NCBI GenBank assembly: GCA_030068075.1
Contig: CM057834.1
Coordinates: 92,397,119-92,461,118 of the forward strand
Length of the DNA stretch: 64,000 nucleotides
Origin: Paguma larvata
Taxonomy: Eukaryota > Chordata > Mammalia > Carnivora > Viverridae
Direction of reading: 5' to 3'
In this document: one piece after another, positions 11,062 through 24,700 of the stretch
How positions within the stretch are numbered: the stretch's first letter is position 1
Layout of the letters: the number at the start of each line of letters is the position of its first letter
Program-made: the position numbers and the translations under genes
Notes under the pieces: model-generated
What the model saw: the letters and a program-made list of their open reading frames with translations, nothing else
Databases searched by the model: none
Told to the model about the DNA's origin: nothing

Positions 11062-12612
11062 CAATGAGACCAAAACCTGATTCCTTGAAAAGATAAACAA
11101 AACTGATAAACCTCTAGCCATATACATCAAGAAAAAAGAGGACTCAAATAAATTAAATCAGAATTGAAAGACAAGTTACAACTGAAATCACAGAAATGCA
11201 AAGATCCTAAAAGACTACTACAATTATATGCTAACAAATTGGAAAACCAAGAAGAAATGGATAACTCCTAGAGACACAACTTTCTAAGACTGAATCAAAA
11301 AGCAATAAGCAATCTGAATAGACCAATTACATGTAATTAAAATTAGTGTTATTAAAAACAAACAAAACTCCAGAACTATACAGCTTCACAGGTGAATTCT
11401 ACCAAATATTTTAAAAAGAGTTAATATTCTTCTTTCAAAATATCCCCAAAACATTGAAGTGGAAGGAATGGTTCCAAACTCATTAAGCTCTTTGATATTG
11501 GTCTTGGGAATATTTTTGTGGATCGGTCTCCTCAGGCAAGTGCAATAATAGCAAACATTTTTTAAATGGGATTATATCAAACTAAAAAGCTTTTGTACAG
11601 CTAAAGAACCCATTGACAAAACAAAAAGGCAGCCTACTTAATGAGAAAAAAATATTTACAATCATACAAAATATATAGAGAATTTATCCAACTTAATATC
11701 AAAAAAACAACCCATACAAAAACTGGGCAGAAAAATTTGATTGGACATTTTTTCAAAGAAGACAAAAAGATGTCAATAGGCACATGAAAACATGTTCATC
11801 ACCACTAGTCCTCAGGGAAGTGCAAATCAAAACCACAATGAGATGTCACCTTACAATGATCAGATTGGCGATTATCAAAAAGACAAAAAATAACAAGTGC
11901 TGGAAAAGATGTGGACCCTCATACACTGTCGGTGGGAATGTAAATTGGTGCAGCCACTACGAAAGATAATATGGAGATTATTCAAAAAATTAAAAATAGA
12001 AATATCATATGACCCAGCAATTCCACTTCTAGATATCTATCCTATGAAATAAAAAAATTTGAAGAGATATATGCACCCCTGTGTCATTGCAGCAGTATTT
12101 ATAATAGCCAAGATATGGATTCTACCTACACGTTCGTGGGTAGATGAATGGATAAAGAAGACATGGTATATATGCTCAGTGGGTGTTAGTCAACTATAAA
12201 AAAGAATGAAATCTTGCCATTTATGACAACATGGATGGAACTAGAGGGTATTGTGTTAGGTGAAATAAGTCACAGAAAGAAAAATGCCACGATTTCACTT
12301 ACATTTGGAATCTAAGAAACATAGCAAATGAACAAAACAGAAACAGACTCATATAGGCAACAAACTGATCGTTACCAAAGTGGGGAGGGGTTGGGGGTTA
12401 AGAGGTACAAACTTTCAACTATAAAATAAATCATAAAGATGTAATGTTTGGCATAGGGAATAAAATCATAATATAATTTTGTATGATGGTAATTGGATTT
12501 ATGGTGTAGATCATTTCATATTATATAAAAATATTGACTCACTATTATGTACGCCTGAAATGAAATGTATATTGTATGTCAATTTTACTTTAATTAAAAA
12601 AAAGAAAAAAAC

Positions 12613-14452
12613 GATGAGAGATTTCAGAGAAACACTTGATCTCCCAAATGGCAATTCCTATACGGACTCACCATCTTCTTTAAAATGTCATAATCCTGTC
12701 TGAATATTATGTAAATCATGAAGTAAAGTGTAAAATTTACCACCATGGACAGCCTTATATAAAATAGTAGGAAAAGAGTTGGAGGAGCAGAAAACTAGTC
12801 AAAAATACAAATATACACGTGACACGTAAAGGATGAAAGGGTGTGAAAAATGCATGCTGTATCTGCACTTCTGCATCTGACTGAAATGTTTGGGAATCTT
12901 CTTCACTCTCCACCACAGGATCCCTGTGCCTTCCCCCAAACCCCGCCTCCATGTCCTTGCTGCCCTTCCCCCACCCTCAAGGTCAGCGCACAGGTGACCT
13001 CTCTGAATCTGCCTTTCTGCTTCTGAACACACTGATGCTTCCTCAGCTCAGCCGAGTCAGTTCATCAAAGGTCTTTACTTCCGTGTCTGTGTATTTCATG
13101 TCCAGCACTTTTATTTAACGCCTCCATGTAGTTTCCAATTCTTTATTGACATTCCTCAAGCATTCGTGATGCTGTCCATCTTTTCCAGTAGAGCCTATTT
13201 AAACCGCCTGTGTGATAGTAGAGTTATTTAAACCGCCTGTGTGATAGTTCCTATAATCAAGTACATCTGATTCTGCTCCTGTTAATTTCTTTGTTCAATG
13301 AGACTGAGATTTATCTTGCCTTGTCCTCTTAATTTTGACTGATAACTGAACATTTTTTGTGCAGGATAATAAACTGAGACAAATAGCATTATGCGTTGGA
13401 ATGGGCACATCTCTTCTGACTGTACTGTGGTCTTGTTTGCTGAGGAGAGTGTGGGAATCAGTGCACTCATGGGTAGAGCTGGGTTTGAGTTCTGTGTTTG
13501 TCCCCATCTACCAGCACATTAATTTTCTCTCTGTGGTGCTGAGGTGGGGTGTTCAGGAATTGAAGGGCTTTCCCTGGTGTCACTGAACCACCCTGCAGTT
13601 TAGGCTCTGGCTGTGAGGTTGCATGTGGACAGTGCGTCTGTCCACAGGCAGCCCCTATGCCCTGGCAACAGCTGTGACTTGTTCCTCAGTTTCTGCTGGC
13701 CTGGTAATGGAAGGTGAGGCTTTCTTCCTCTGGTCCTGGATCTTTCTCAGTCTCAGGCACATCCTTTGTTGCTGTGTCTCCTGTTGGGGCCTTGTTAGTG
13801 GTCTTTCCATCCCTGCAGACTGAGGAGATGGTTCACTGTCTGAACAGAGTGGTTTCCTGCCCCAAGAACCCTCAAGAAAGAATGTTGTTTTTTTTTTTCC
13901 CCCTGCTGTGTTCTCTTCCCTCAGTAATGAGTCTTCATTGTCTCTGAGGGAAACAGAGTCTGCTGCCCTTCCCCCAGTGGCTCAGGCTTTTGTTCCATAA
14001 TGGAGACGAACCTGGGCCCAGGGCCTGCCTTCTGAGGCTGCACATCTGTGGTGACTTCACCAAACCTGCACCACGGAGGAGGCTTTCTCTGGTTTTCCAC
14101 TCTTCCGTGAACATCCTCGCCCAGACCGTTCCAAGTGTGTGGCAAAAATATTGGGAGCTGGTGTGCATCTTTTTGCTGTGATTTCAGCCATTCTGTGCTT
14201 CTAGTAACCCACCGCCAAACTTGAGCCATTTGTGAAAGCAATTCTCACGGGTTTGTTTGTCTTCCTCCCAGACCCTGGCCCAGGTGAGTAACACCTCATG
14301 TCCTATCTCTGTCTGTATGTCCTGGTCTTTCCTGAGATTTCATGCTATTGGGTTGCTCTGCATGTCAGCTTTCTGGTGATTTCAGGAATAGTTACGACTC
14401 TGTAGTTTGCCCTCCCTTGTTTTAGGATGGAACCTTTTAAAAGTAATTGCAA
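12613..14452. other. Non-coding middle of unit I with an old L1 remnant
   Basis: No gene. From about 13030 to 13400 the text matches 44060-44450 of unit II, the minus-strand 5' region of an ancient L1. Downstream, 13400-14300 matches 44450-45300, including a phrase close to TCTTTCTCAGTCTCA. Short frames of 60-106 codons here are not kept between the two units and are not called as genes. Confidence 0.5.
13188..13246 (+). repeat. 29-30 bp tandem duplication
   Basis: Two adjacent copies, 13188-13217 and 13218-13246, share AGTAGAG and then TATTTAAACCGCCTGTGTGAT. The homologous place near 44255 has a single copy, so the duplication arose in unit I. Confidence 0.85.
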
Positions 14453-14455
14453 TTT

Positions 14456-14653
14456 CTTTCTTTTAATGTTTATTTTATTTTTGAGCGTGAGCAGGGGGGA
14501 GAGCAGAGAGAGAAGGTGACAGGGGATCCAAATCCAGAGCAGGTTCTGGGCTGACAGCAGAGAGTCTGATGTAGGGCTCGAACTCACAAACAGCGAGATC
14601 ATGATCTGAGCTGACGTCAGATGCTTAACTGACTGAACCACCCAGGTACCCCT
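14456..14653 (-). mobile_element. Carnivore SINE (felid type), minus strand
   Basis: On + it reads tail first (TTTTAATGTTTATTTTATTTTTGAG), then GAGATCATGATCTGAGCTGACG, and ends with ACTGAACCACCCAGGTACCCC. A SINE lies at a nearby but not identical place in unit II (45297). Confidence 0.88.
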
Positions 14654-17304
14654 AGGAGACTGAGTTTCTTAGAGCAGTTTTAGATTCAAAGCATAATTGA
14701 GCAGGAGAGGTACAGAGAGTTCCCATGTATTTCCTGCCTCCCTCCCCACTTTGTACCTAGAAATACCTGGCAAAACAGTGGTAAACACACTTTTAAAGGT
14801 GTGTTTTAAAAGAAAAAGTATAAATGGGAGATGGGAGTGATAATTTGCAGGTAAGTAAAATATTAAATGGCAAATAATGATTTTTAAGCCAAGGAATTTA
14901 AGTCAAATAAACTGCTTCTCTGAAAGAGAAAATTCCCAAACGCAAATTACATGCATAGCGTTTGGAGCAAATAATTTGTTAATATTCACGTTTACCTTGC
15001 AAACAAGCCTACACATTAATAGTATATATTATTATTTCTGTCACAAATGCTTCTTGAAAGAACTATTGCAATTCCTAGGCCGACCGTAGAGATGACATTC
15101 TTGGGCAGAAGAGAGCATTTCGTGTTTGGGGAAAAGCAGGAAGTGTAGGATGAATGGAGGCTCACAGGGGAGAGCAGGGAAAACAGATTGTGGTTGACTT
15201 TGAACCTCTTCTCTCTCAGTTGATCAAGATGTGGCATTGAAGTCACTGGAGACTATAGACCAAATACTTGTGAAGTGGGTAGTGGTAAACTAAAGTGTTA
15301 TAATGAAGGATTAACGAGACAGTGGTTTACAAATAAATTGTTCCAGGCATTCTCTAATTTATTCTATTAGAAACACCTGAAAGACTGGGATCCTTACCAA
15401 TGTCATTAAGACAGTTTGCTGACCCTCCTGCATAGTTTCTGATTCAGTGAGCCTGAGTGAATGAAGCCCATAACTTTGAAATGCACAAAATTACTTTGTA
15501 CTTTGGTACCAACATTGACACATAGAAGTCAGCAGCATTAACAACGGAAAGGAAGGATTCATGCTACATATGTTTTGAGTCAGAGTTGATCTAACTTGTT
15601 GAGTGATGGGGGTTGAATGACAGGGAAAGTCCCCCAGGTTTGGAGCAGGGGTGATGAGAGTGCTGTGGAGTCCTTATCAATGCTTGGAATTCGGGAGTTT
15701 CCTTTGTTGTCTGCAGATGAGTGGAGAAACACAGCAGTGATGTGAACATCTGAATAGGTGACTACACCTCTCTCAAACATGGAATGTTTCCAGCTTTCCT
15801 CAAAATATCCAGCCAATTCTGTCAGTTCTCTGGGACTTCAGAAACTCAGGTGAGGAAGGAGAAGCATCTCTACTTTCCCTTTCTATTGCTTGGATTATCA
15901 CAGAAACATTATCAAAGTCACTGGTGCTGTGGTGTCAGACGTTAGAGTAACATGGCAGAATGAATGGACAAGCAGGATGATGCTCACTTTGGTGAAGCGA
16001 GAAGATGTGGGAGATAGTTACTGGACGTTAGGGAAATAGATGGGGTGGCATGGAGATGCTGAGGGGATGCCTAAGTGGTGGCTGAGCAGACCAGCTGATA
16101 GCTGAGTGAGCATTGAGATGGTTATGGACAGCGGGGTAAGTGCATGGATATGTAAATGGTGGTGCTGAGGGTGACTGGGTATTTGACTGGGAGATGAAGG
16201 GACAAGTGATTCACCTACAGGGAGCACGATGCCTGAAGAATATATCAGAGATGTGATGGGACTGCATTATGTCAAAATCACGTTCAGTTTTTGCTTTTCA
16301 TAAATACTAACAATTTGAAGAGGTATAGAAATTGATTGTTAATGATTTTTGATCGCCTTAATTTTGTTTTCTGGTAGACCATAAGACTCTATTTTGGTAG
16401 GTCCTATTTGGAGTATTAAATCTTTTTATACAGTGCTATTGGTTTTGGAACTCGAATAGTACCATGAGAAATGTGCTCAGCTGTGCATCCATCTGTGCAA
16501 ATCTCGCAGCAGGCCCAGTGGGCTCTTTGTACACTTGTCAGGGGTGTGAGGACAATGCTCCTGTGTTCGGAAGGAGAGATGAAGGTATCTTGGAGCCAAA
16601 GGGGATAACTGTTTCTTTTTCCCTCCAGGTGTGGTTGCAGATCTAGTTAATGCTCAGTAAAAGAGGAGCATGAGTGCCAAATGTCAGGTTTGGACTACAG
16701 AAGAATATTCTGAACCCTAAGTAAGCTGGCATCTCTGGCCTTTTAGAATGACTTTTGACTTTAGGGGATTGTTAGAGTTTGAAGAGGATGGAGAAGCACA
16801 GGCTTTATGGGGAGAAGAAGGGCAGCATAGAGGCCCTGACCTTGAGAACAGGGAGTGTTGTCAGCCATGGACACTGTAATGCAGAAAGCTCCTGAGGGGA
16901 GTCTGTCAGCCCCACGTTGCTAGTTCAGCCACTGCTGCACCTTATTAGGTTTACATTGGTGCTAATTGTAGGCACCTGTGAATTTTCTAGCTGTTGTTTC
17001 CCTCACATCTAACCTAGTCCCAGGAGCCTGAGGTGTCTGGGACTCTTCATCTCTCTGGTCCCTGACTTTGTGGAAGGGAAGAATTCTTTAGAAATCAACA
17101 TAAACTTAGACTAAAGTGGACACATCTGTGTGTCAGGCACTAATCAATGCTTGAGAGCTCTAATGGAGATACCAGCAGAAGGTGGGTGCACATAGAGGTG
17201 TCTAGAGGAGCAGAAGTAGAACAGATCTGACTTGTTATGGACTTTGGATCAGCCATGTGACCCATGGATACTCCCATCTTTTCATCCTAAATAGTATGGC
17301 AAAT
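14654..17304. other. Non-coding junction zone between units I and II
   Basis: No gene. It aligns with 45540-48290, with a clear match at 15550-16260 versus 46450-47220. The unit boundary (homologous to 1437) falls at 16314. Confidence 0.55.
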
Positions 17305-17316
17305 GTAGTAAATTGG

Positions 17317-17524
17317 GGGGTTCCCAGGTAGCTCAGTTAAGTCTGACTCTTGATTTCAGTTCAGGTTATGATCTCACAGTTTTTGGGATTTAGCCTTCAT
17401 CGGGCTCCTTGCTGACAGCATGGAGTCTGCTTGGGATTCTCTCTCTCCTTCTCTCTCTGCCCCTCCACTGCTTGTGCTCTCTCTCTCTTTCTCTCTCCCT
17501 CCCTCCCTCCCTCCCTCCCTCCCG

Positions 17525-17556
<32 letters not shown>

Positions 17557-17585
17557 GTGTCTCAGATAAATAAACATTAAAAAAT
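17317..17585 (+). mobile_element. Carnivore SINE with expanded CT tract
   Basis: GGGGTTCCCAGGTAGCTCAG head, TTCAGGTTATGATCTCACAG, a long pyrimidine tract with (CCCT)n and (CT)n at 17478-17552, and tail CAGATAAATAAACATTAAAAAA. The flanks TAGTAAATTGG (17306-17316) and TAGTAAGTTGG (17586-17596) are the target duplication. The homologous sites near 48297 and 2410 are empty, so it inserted after the duplication. Confidence 0.9.
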
Positions 17586-20500
17586 TTAGTAAGTTGGCTC
17601 TGCCTTCCTGAATCTATGGGCTCAGGTACATTTCTGTTCCAGAGTTTCTTGATTCTGAACATACGTACTGACAGAGAGAAAGAGGAAGAGTGTAATGGTG
17701 GGGATGCAGAAGAGAATGATTCATTCTTAGAAACTGAAGATACTAGGGATGAGTTCTGCATCATATTTGGGGAGGACCTATGGGAAAATCCCAGATCTGT
17801 ATAGGAGTTTATTAAATTTCCAAAAAATATAAATTATTAATAACTACAAAATCTCTTTTCTCAGTCTTCCCAAAGTGTATGTATATCATTTAATTTGATT
17901 TTCCTTTCAGTGTTAGAAAATGGAAATGTAAGATGAGTAAGTGGATGGTTCAAAGTCCTAAGCACTCAGAATGTGTATTGGGACTAGAACTTAGGTCTCT
18001 TGACTCTAATTGTTGGGGTTAGTTCCTCTAGATTGGACTGTAGGGATTGGCCTGTTGGGGACACGGCAGACTGAGGGAATTGTACTGTCATAGTCTCCCC
18101 ACTGGGGAGAAGACCTACAAAGAAGCTGAGCATTTAAATTAAATCATGATAAAATATGTCATCCAGGTGGTTTGAGGATTGCATATATTGGAGAAACTGA
18201 GGCTCAATAATTGTTGATTATGTGAAATGCCAGGCACCAAATCCAGATGGGAAGTAGAAAACTGGATGCCTTTTGATGATATAAAACCTTTTTGGGACCC
18301 TCCCAAGTGGTCCTTGAGTTTTCTGTTCCAAACATTAGGTTGTTACAAATATTTCTGCCCATCATGGATGCATTAAATGTATATAGCATCCAAGTGTCTA
18401 GCCTTGGGTCCGATGAATCTTTCTCTAAATTAAAATGCTATTTCTATTGATGAGTCAAGTATGTAAATGTATGATTCTGGTTTATTTTGATGAGCATGAG
18501 ACAAAACATGTTTATAAGTTGTGGGATTTACTTTCATGTGCTTGTTTCTATGTTTAGAATTCTATCTGTCATAGCAATATTGTGGAGAACTCCAATAAAA
18601 AGGCAAGTAAGAATGAAACTCAATGGAGTGTTAAAAACAATGATGCATAAAAAACTTCCAGAAGAGATAAAGCTTGTGAGTTTTTCCCCTTTTCTGTAGG
18701 GTATTATCGCTGCGACAAATGAGGCAATATGGATAAGTAGGCCTCCCCATAAACCTCACTGTGTTTCGTATTGGTTTTTTTGAGGCTGATTCAACATTTT
18801 GTTCATCCTTGCACTCTTTGAATTGGCAATGAATTGTGGGAAGAAATATTGTTCTGAAATGCAATTCTGGAAAGAAGTGAGATGCTGAGGAATCCTTCTA
18901 TAGTGTGCATATACTTCCCGAGTCTGTTCAAATCAATACTTTGCTCTTCCTAGTGTATGGGCAGAGGGAGAAGATGATTTATCGAAGCAGCCAGCCAAAA
19001 GAACTGGAAAACGTTGTTAGTTTTAAATGTTTACACATAACAGTAGGAACGTAAATTTGGCAATGAATGTCGTGAGCAGAAAAGGTATGTGAAACCTTTC
19101 ACCCATTTGTGAAACTGAATATTTCCATCTTTATAAAATTTAATCAAGTATTTTAGATTAGCAATGGAAACTAAGTGCAATTAAAAATGATTTTAGAATG
19201 TGAACGGCAGCAACTGTCTCTAGAGAACTGTAAGAAATAATCCTGTCTATGTGGAACCAGCATAGTAAAAAGTCTGTGAGTGCTTGTTAGATTTTTGACT
19301 GTGGGTCAAGTTCCTCATTTTTCTTGATAAACAGTTGCTCATAATTCTCCAAGGCCTTATCAGTTCTATTAGAGCAGGAATATGGGGAAGACATAGTAAA
19401 AGGCTAATGGGGCGCTTTATGTTGTGAAGCCACATGTTGTTACGAGAGATGATACCCTTCCTCTCAGGCCTCCTGCAGAGCTGTAGGGAGCTGAACATGG
19501 AAGGGGCTTCCATCTGAGAGGTCAACTGTCCAGAGTTTAAATTATGACAGATGAGTTGGAGATGCCTCACTTCCATGACTCCCAAATGTGTTTACAAATT
19601 TTACCAAAAATTACGCCTGAGAATTTACCATTAGAAATGTATTTAATTTGACTTTCTTTTTAAGATGCGGCTGACATTCTTTTTAAGCTGGGGAGAGGAA
19701 AGGGCAGAGCATTTTATTGGAAGGCAGACCTTGGTGTAGGGAGTTACAGATATGACATGAAACTATTTGGCTTATAAATGATTGGTTAGAAGCGAGAATC
19801 AGATGAAGGGAGGCAGGAATAAGTTAAAGCCAAATTTTATCTGCCCCATGGAGATAAAGGCCAATCCTGGTTTCAACACCAGCAAGCACCGTTGTCTGAA
19901 TTGTTTACTGTTCATCTTCTTGCTCAGATGACATACACTTTCAGCCAAAGATGTCACCATGTAGTAGGAGATTGAAACAATAAGAAAAAGAATTATGGTT
20001 GAATTTAAGGAGGTAGAGGTGGAATAGGATTGAAAAATAACATTTAACTTGTTATAATTTACATGAAGTTTATAACAGAAAAAATAACCGTTTCCATGGA
20101 ATCAATGAATAGATTTGATTTTAAAAAAGATCATAATGGTTGGCTAAAATTTAACTTTTAAATTAGGCGTATTGTGTCGCATAAAAGGTGTCGTGTGAGA
20201 AATTTGTTCACCTGCTCTATGTCTTTATTTCTTTGTCATGGAGAGAACATTTTAGTCCTCATATTTGTGCAACTAATAATTACTGGATAATGGGAGGAGG
20301 CACTTGGAGCTAGTTTTAGCTGAGGTCTAAAAAGGTAATATTTTAACTGGGAAAATTTGATGTTGCTGTCTACACTTCACCCTGACTTTTTCTGCAGTTT
20401 CAGGATCATTCATATACCAGTTCACAAAAAGATTAACTGCTTTATATTTTAAACCTTCCATTTAATGTTTTTCAGATTTAAATACATCATCAAAAGGATG

Positions 20501-21555
20501 TTACCCATAAAAAGAACAGATTTTAGGCATTAGTAACAGTACTATAAAGAGATTTTTCATAGACTATTTCTATGGCATCTTTCATACTAAGTCACATAGC
20601 GTGCTCTATTTTTTTATGGCCATGGTAATTACCCTACACCCACCATATTTCATAAAATACAGGCATGAAGTCCTTCCTTCATAGTGTTCAGGTCCAAGGA
20701 ATTGAATCAAGGCATATGTCATTCCTCAGGACTGTGTATGAGTAGACAACATGGATTATTTATTTGTGAGTAGACCATGATAGCTCAAAACAGAATGGTT
20801 TGAGATTTGTTGAGAAAATATGTAAAATAGGATTCTGTTGTTATTGACAGAACATTGTCAATATTCTGGAAAAAAGGTAAAGTCTCCAGAGGTAGGACAG
20901 ATTCTCAGAAGAGAACACAAAACACACCGTGCAGGAGGAAGAACTAAACAGGTATGGCTCTTAACTGTGGTCATCATTCAGTACTGCTTTTGGACATCAG
21001 CTGCCTGCCTAACCTTGTACTAAAAGGTTTTTGTTGGCTTGTTTATATAGACAAATGGAACCAATATTCTCACATTTCCCCTTGGTTTTTTTACTTCAGT
21101 GAAAAACACACATTTAGGGAGAGCTACAGATCCTACAAATTAGTTAGATCTGAGAAAACCAAGCTCTGGCTTCTTGATACTCCAGAGTAGTGAGATCTGA
21201 AGTCCCTCATCTGGCACAGAGTTCATTTCCCATTCTAGGCCAGGATAGATACCCAGCTGTATTTAAGTGGAGCCGATCCCAAAGTAATAAGGTGATGGTA
21301 TTTACTGCAGGTCATATTACTTCAGCATCTGATGAACACATGTTTCTTCCTGCATTTGCCTTTCCAAAGTCTGTTCTATTTCTATTTTCTTTATCTACCA
21401 TAAGTCCCTAAAGACTATATGAGCGTGGACAAAAGGTATATTTGGATATTGATTTCGAAATAAAGCAGTGGTCTTTGAAAATGAATAGCAGCCTTGGTGG
21501 GTTAAAAATAACCAGCTAACCTATCATTGAAAGCTATTGCAGTATTATTCAAAAA
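17586..21555. other. Upstream module of unit II
   Basis: No gene. Aligns with 48300-52130 of unit III and, with a 1.5 kb gap, with 2410-5400 of unit I. Frames of up to 112 codons here are not shared between units. Confidence 0.55.
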
Positions 21556-21557
21556 TT

Positions 21558-21770
21558 TGTAAATGTTTATTTATTTTTGAGAGAGAGAGAGGGAGAGAGA
21601 GAGAATGAGCAAGCAGGGGAGGGGCAGAGAGGGGAGAGACAGAGAATCCAAAGCAGCTCCAGTCTCTGAGCCATCAGCACAGAGCCTAATGCGGGTCGGA
21701 CCCGCAGACTGTGAGATCATGACCTGAGCCAAAGTTGGATGCACAACCGACTGAGCCACTCAAGCACCCC
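21558..21770 (-). mobile_element. Carnivore SINE (felid type), minus strand
   Basis: AAATGTTTATTTATTTTTGAG tail complement, GA-rich stretch, GAGATCATGACCTGAGCC, ending ACTGAGCCACTCAAGCACCCC. Unit I lacks it at the homologous place near 5590. Confidence 0.9.
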
Positions 21771-24700
21771 TATTTCAATATTATTTTAATCAGCTTATTT
21801 TAATAAAATACTTTGTTGTAAAACACACAGTATGATAATAACTGCTAGAGACAATAAAATAAAAGTTAAAAATAGAACAGGACCAGGTTGAGGATTGTGT
21901 GGAAAATCTCCTGTCCAGGAAAAACTTAAATCTGTGAACATGTGGACATCATGATCTGTTTGTGCCGGAAAGTGATGGAGAAACACTTGTATGTCCTGAT
22001 TAATTTGGAAGGAGCTGGTAGGAGTATGGATCTGGTGGAGGTGGAGTCAGGGAAATTTACAAGGATGCCTTGCATTCCATGGGGTGGGTGATGAGGGCAA
22101 GTGTAAGTGTGAATGACACTATGGGAAGATGGAGGATATGTAATAAAGGAAATGAAGAAAGAGAATTTCTTTCTTGGAATAGGGAGGAGGAGGGGAAAGT
22201 CCAGAAAGATGTGTTTGGAGAGTGGGAGAATTTTTGTTGCAATGACAGAAATGAGGGAATCGGTAGGGATCCTGTGTAGGGGAAGATGAGTGGATGGCTA
22301 GGTGAGACGTACATTACGCTATTGGGGAAAGCATCAGGTCCTTCCAGAGAGGAGTCCAGGAGATTAATGTAGAATTGAGGCTGAACTGCACACAGTTGGT
22401 CACAATTATTTTAGTTAAAAATTACAGACCCTTCAGGGGAAAAAAACAGAGAAGAGTGCAGTTGGTGAGCACAGAACTGACCAGGTTCTCACAGCGGTGG
22501 AGTGGGAAAGTTTGGAGAAATCCCCAAGAATGTGGATGAGAGAGAACAGATCAGAGGCAATCAGAACAGAAGCACAGAATAGAGTCAAGAGTTTGAAGGA
22601 GCAAAATAGTCGACGCTGTTGAAAGTGAAACCATGAAAATCAAATGAAAGCCCATGTATTTGATGATTAGAAAGCCACCAGAGACCTTTAAGAGTATAAT
22701 TTCTATGGCTTAGTAAAGGTGAAAACCACGTTTTGGTGGCTTAAAGGATGAATGTTGTGAAGAAATAATTCCAGCAGGTGGACACCAATCATTTGTGAAC
22801 TCTGGATGTGAACCAGGAAATAATTAGAATGATAAATAGCAAAGGTTTCTCTCCTCATATTGAGAGGTTGTGTATTTTTTTAGTGAGGGAAAAGTGATCA
22901 GTGAGGAGCAAGAGAAACCCCTGGCTGGCAAAGAGGGGGAATAAATGAAGGAATAACATTCTTATTGAAAGAGATAGATCAAAGAGATACAGAGAATAAA
23001 ATCAAGCTTAGATCTAGTATTATCACCAAATGATGGATACCTGCCCTGATTCAGTCATTAGTATAGGAAGGTTGGATCTTCAACTCCTTTTAGTTGGCCA
23101 ATATTATCCACATCGTGCCATTAAAGAATCACAAGGCTCGGGGTGTCTGGGTGACTTGCTTCATGTCCCAGGAAGCAAAAGGGAATGGATTCAGAGCAGA
23201 AACTGTTGGTTCTGAAACTTGCACCTACGATGAGATGTGATACTGTTGCTCGCTTGTCATGAGACAAGAGCTGTAGTAGAGAAATGTGTGGGGTGGGCGA
23301 GAGGAGCAGAGTCATGGGCTGGCTTGTGGTCCAGGCAGTTTATACTTGCAATGGGGGGACAGTGATGTGATGACAGTCTGTTCTGTGTCTTTTTCATCCA
23401 CATGAGCTCTAAGTATAGGAAAACATTCACGTTGAAATCCCAGCATCTACCAGCAATGGACTTCACAGATGTCTGCCAAACGAATGGAAAAAGAAATGTC
23501 TACCCTCTGTGGCAGATTTGTTCAAATTCAATAACAGTTAACAGAATTTTTCGTGAAGTTTTAGAATTAAATTTGAATGTCATCTTTGACTAAGTAGATG
23601 TCGTTTTGGTCTGACATGATGGAAGGAAGGTAAAGTGAGAGGTGTGGGTGGAAGGATCATGATAGAGCTGAAGAGGAGGAACAGTTGAAAGGGAGATCAG
23701 ATTTAGAGGAAGATGAGCAGAGTTTATAAAAACATATGTGGCCGAACCATGAAAGAGATGGGCATTTGGAGAACTGCTTCTTTCATTTCGTCCTTTATCA
23801 AGTAAGAGAGTAGAGGCATAGACACTTTTGCCTTTCTGCTCACAGACCCTGGCAAGACCCCTGTGGATTCTGTTCCTGCCCTCACGTCCTCTTACTGCCC
23901 TTATTCTTTACTTGCTCTTATTTTGTACACCACAAAGAAAGGACAGTGAGGGAATGGGCAAACATGGAGTAATGACGAGCTTGAATCGATCCTATAAGAA
24001 ATTTTAAAAAATTTGAACGATTTCTGTTTAATGTTCAAAGTTGATATTGTAACATATAATTCTACTTAAAAGCCCTTCTGAGATGAAAGAAAACACAAAA
24101 GAAACTCCATTCCAGCTTGCATCTACATATATTTGTGCATATATTCTACTTTGCCTTGGTCAGTGATGAACCTTTGCTTCCGTTTCTCTTTTGTAAACAG
24201 AAAGCCAAACATCCATACTCTCATTTCCTTTATTTTGAGCCCAGATGCAAAGGATAGATTCTTAAGAACATCAAGCTAAAAAGAGAAAAACAAAAAGGGT
24301 AAGATATGATCACAATTCCCTTTCCTTTCTGATCCTACTGAAGGCCGAGGAGATCAAGGCTATAAAAAAGACACAGGGTTCCCAGGTCCCCAGGGTGATC
24401 AATTGTCCCGAAGCCCTCAGTTCTATTAAAGAATGCCTCCAATTTCATTTATATCTGAGTCTGTGGAGGTTATACATGGGAAAATCCTGTTTACTATTCT
24501 ATCTACTCCAAGGCAGAGGTCATGTTACTACTAATATTCAGACTACCATGGAACTACTATTACCAGTACATAAAGTACTTTCTCCAAAATTACCTACATT
24601 TCAGCTTGAAAGTACTTGAGAGTTGTATAATATTATCCTTTTTCATATATAAAAATTTGTCACTAAACCACAATAACAAAGCTGCCAAATAAAATCAAGC

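Larger units (their letters stand above)
9746..12612 (+). mobile_element. Old LINE-1 with internal deletion
   Basis: An L1 in the + direction. Endonuclease-part phrases of ORF2 are seen at 9930-10260 (GGACTTTAATACCCACTTATATCAATGGA, AGATCATCCAGACAGAAATCAA). The C-terminal part and 3' UTR run from about 11490 (GGGCAGAAAAATTTGATTGGACA, GTGGGAATGTAAATTGGTGCAGCCACTA, AACATGGATGGAACTAGAGGG). The reverse transcriptase middle is missing: near 11490 the text jumps from an upstream to a downstream part of ORF2. Many stops are present. It ends with an A-rich tail at 12595-12612. Two SINEs are nested in it, at 10262 and 10871. The homologous site in unit II (about 30130) lacks it, so it entered unit I after the duplication or was lost from unit II. 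Confidence 0.85.
1437..16313 (+). repeat. Tandem duplication unit I (contains OR copy 1)
   Basis: Segmental duplication unit of about 14.9 kb. Its start (TTTGAAGAGGGGTAGAAA) is homologous to 16314 and 47253. Shared landmarks upstream of the receptor include a GC-richer block at 1590-2220, similar to 16450-17040 and 47410-48060, and blocks at 2830-3370, 3770-3880 and 5405-5590. Against unit II it lacks about 1.5 kb (equivalent to 18570-20080) and about 2.7 kb (equivalent to 21800-24500) upstream of the receptor. Downstream it lacks the large L1-rich block found at about 30500-44000. Identity was judged by eye at very roughly 75-90% outside the gene. Confidence 0.75.

Noticed and set aside
17374..17764. 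Arg/Glu/Ser-rich minus frames
   Set aside because: Translation of the CT-rich part of a SINE.
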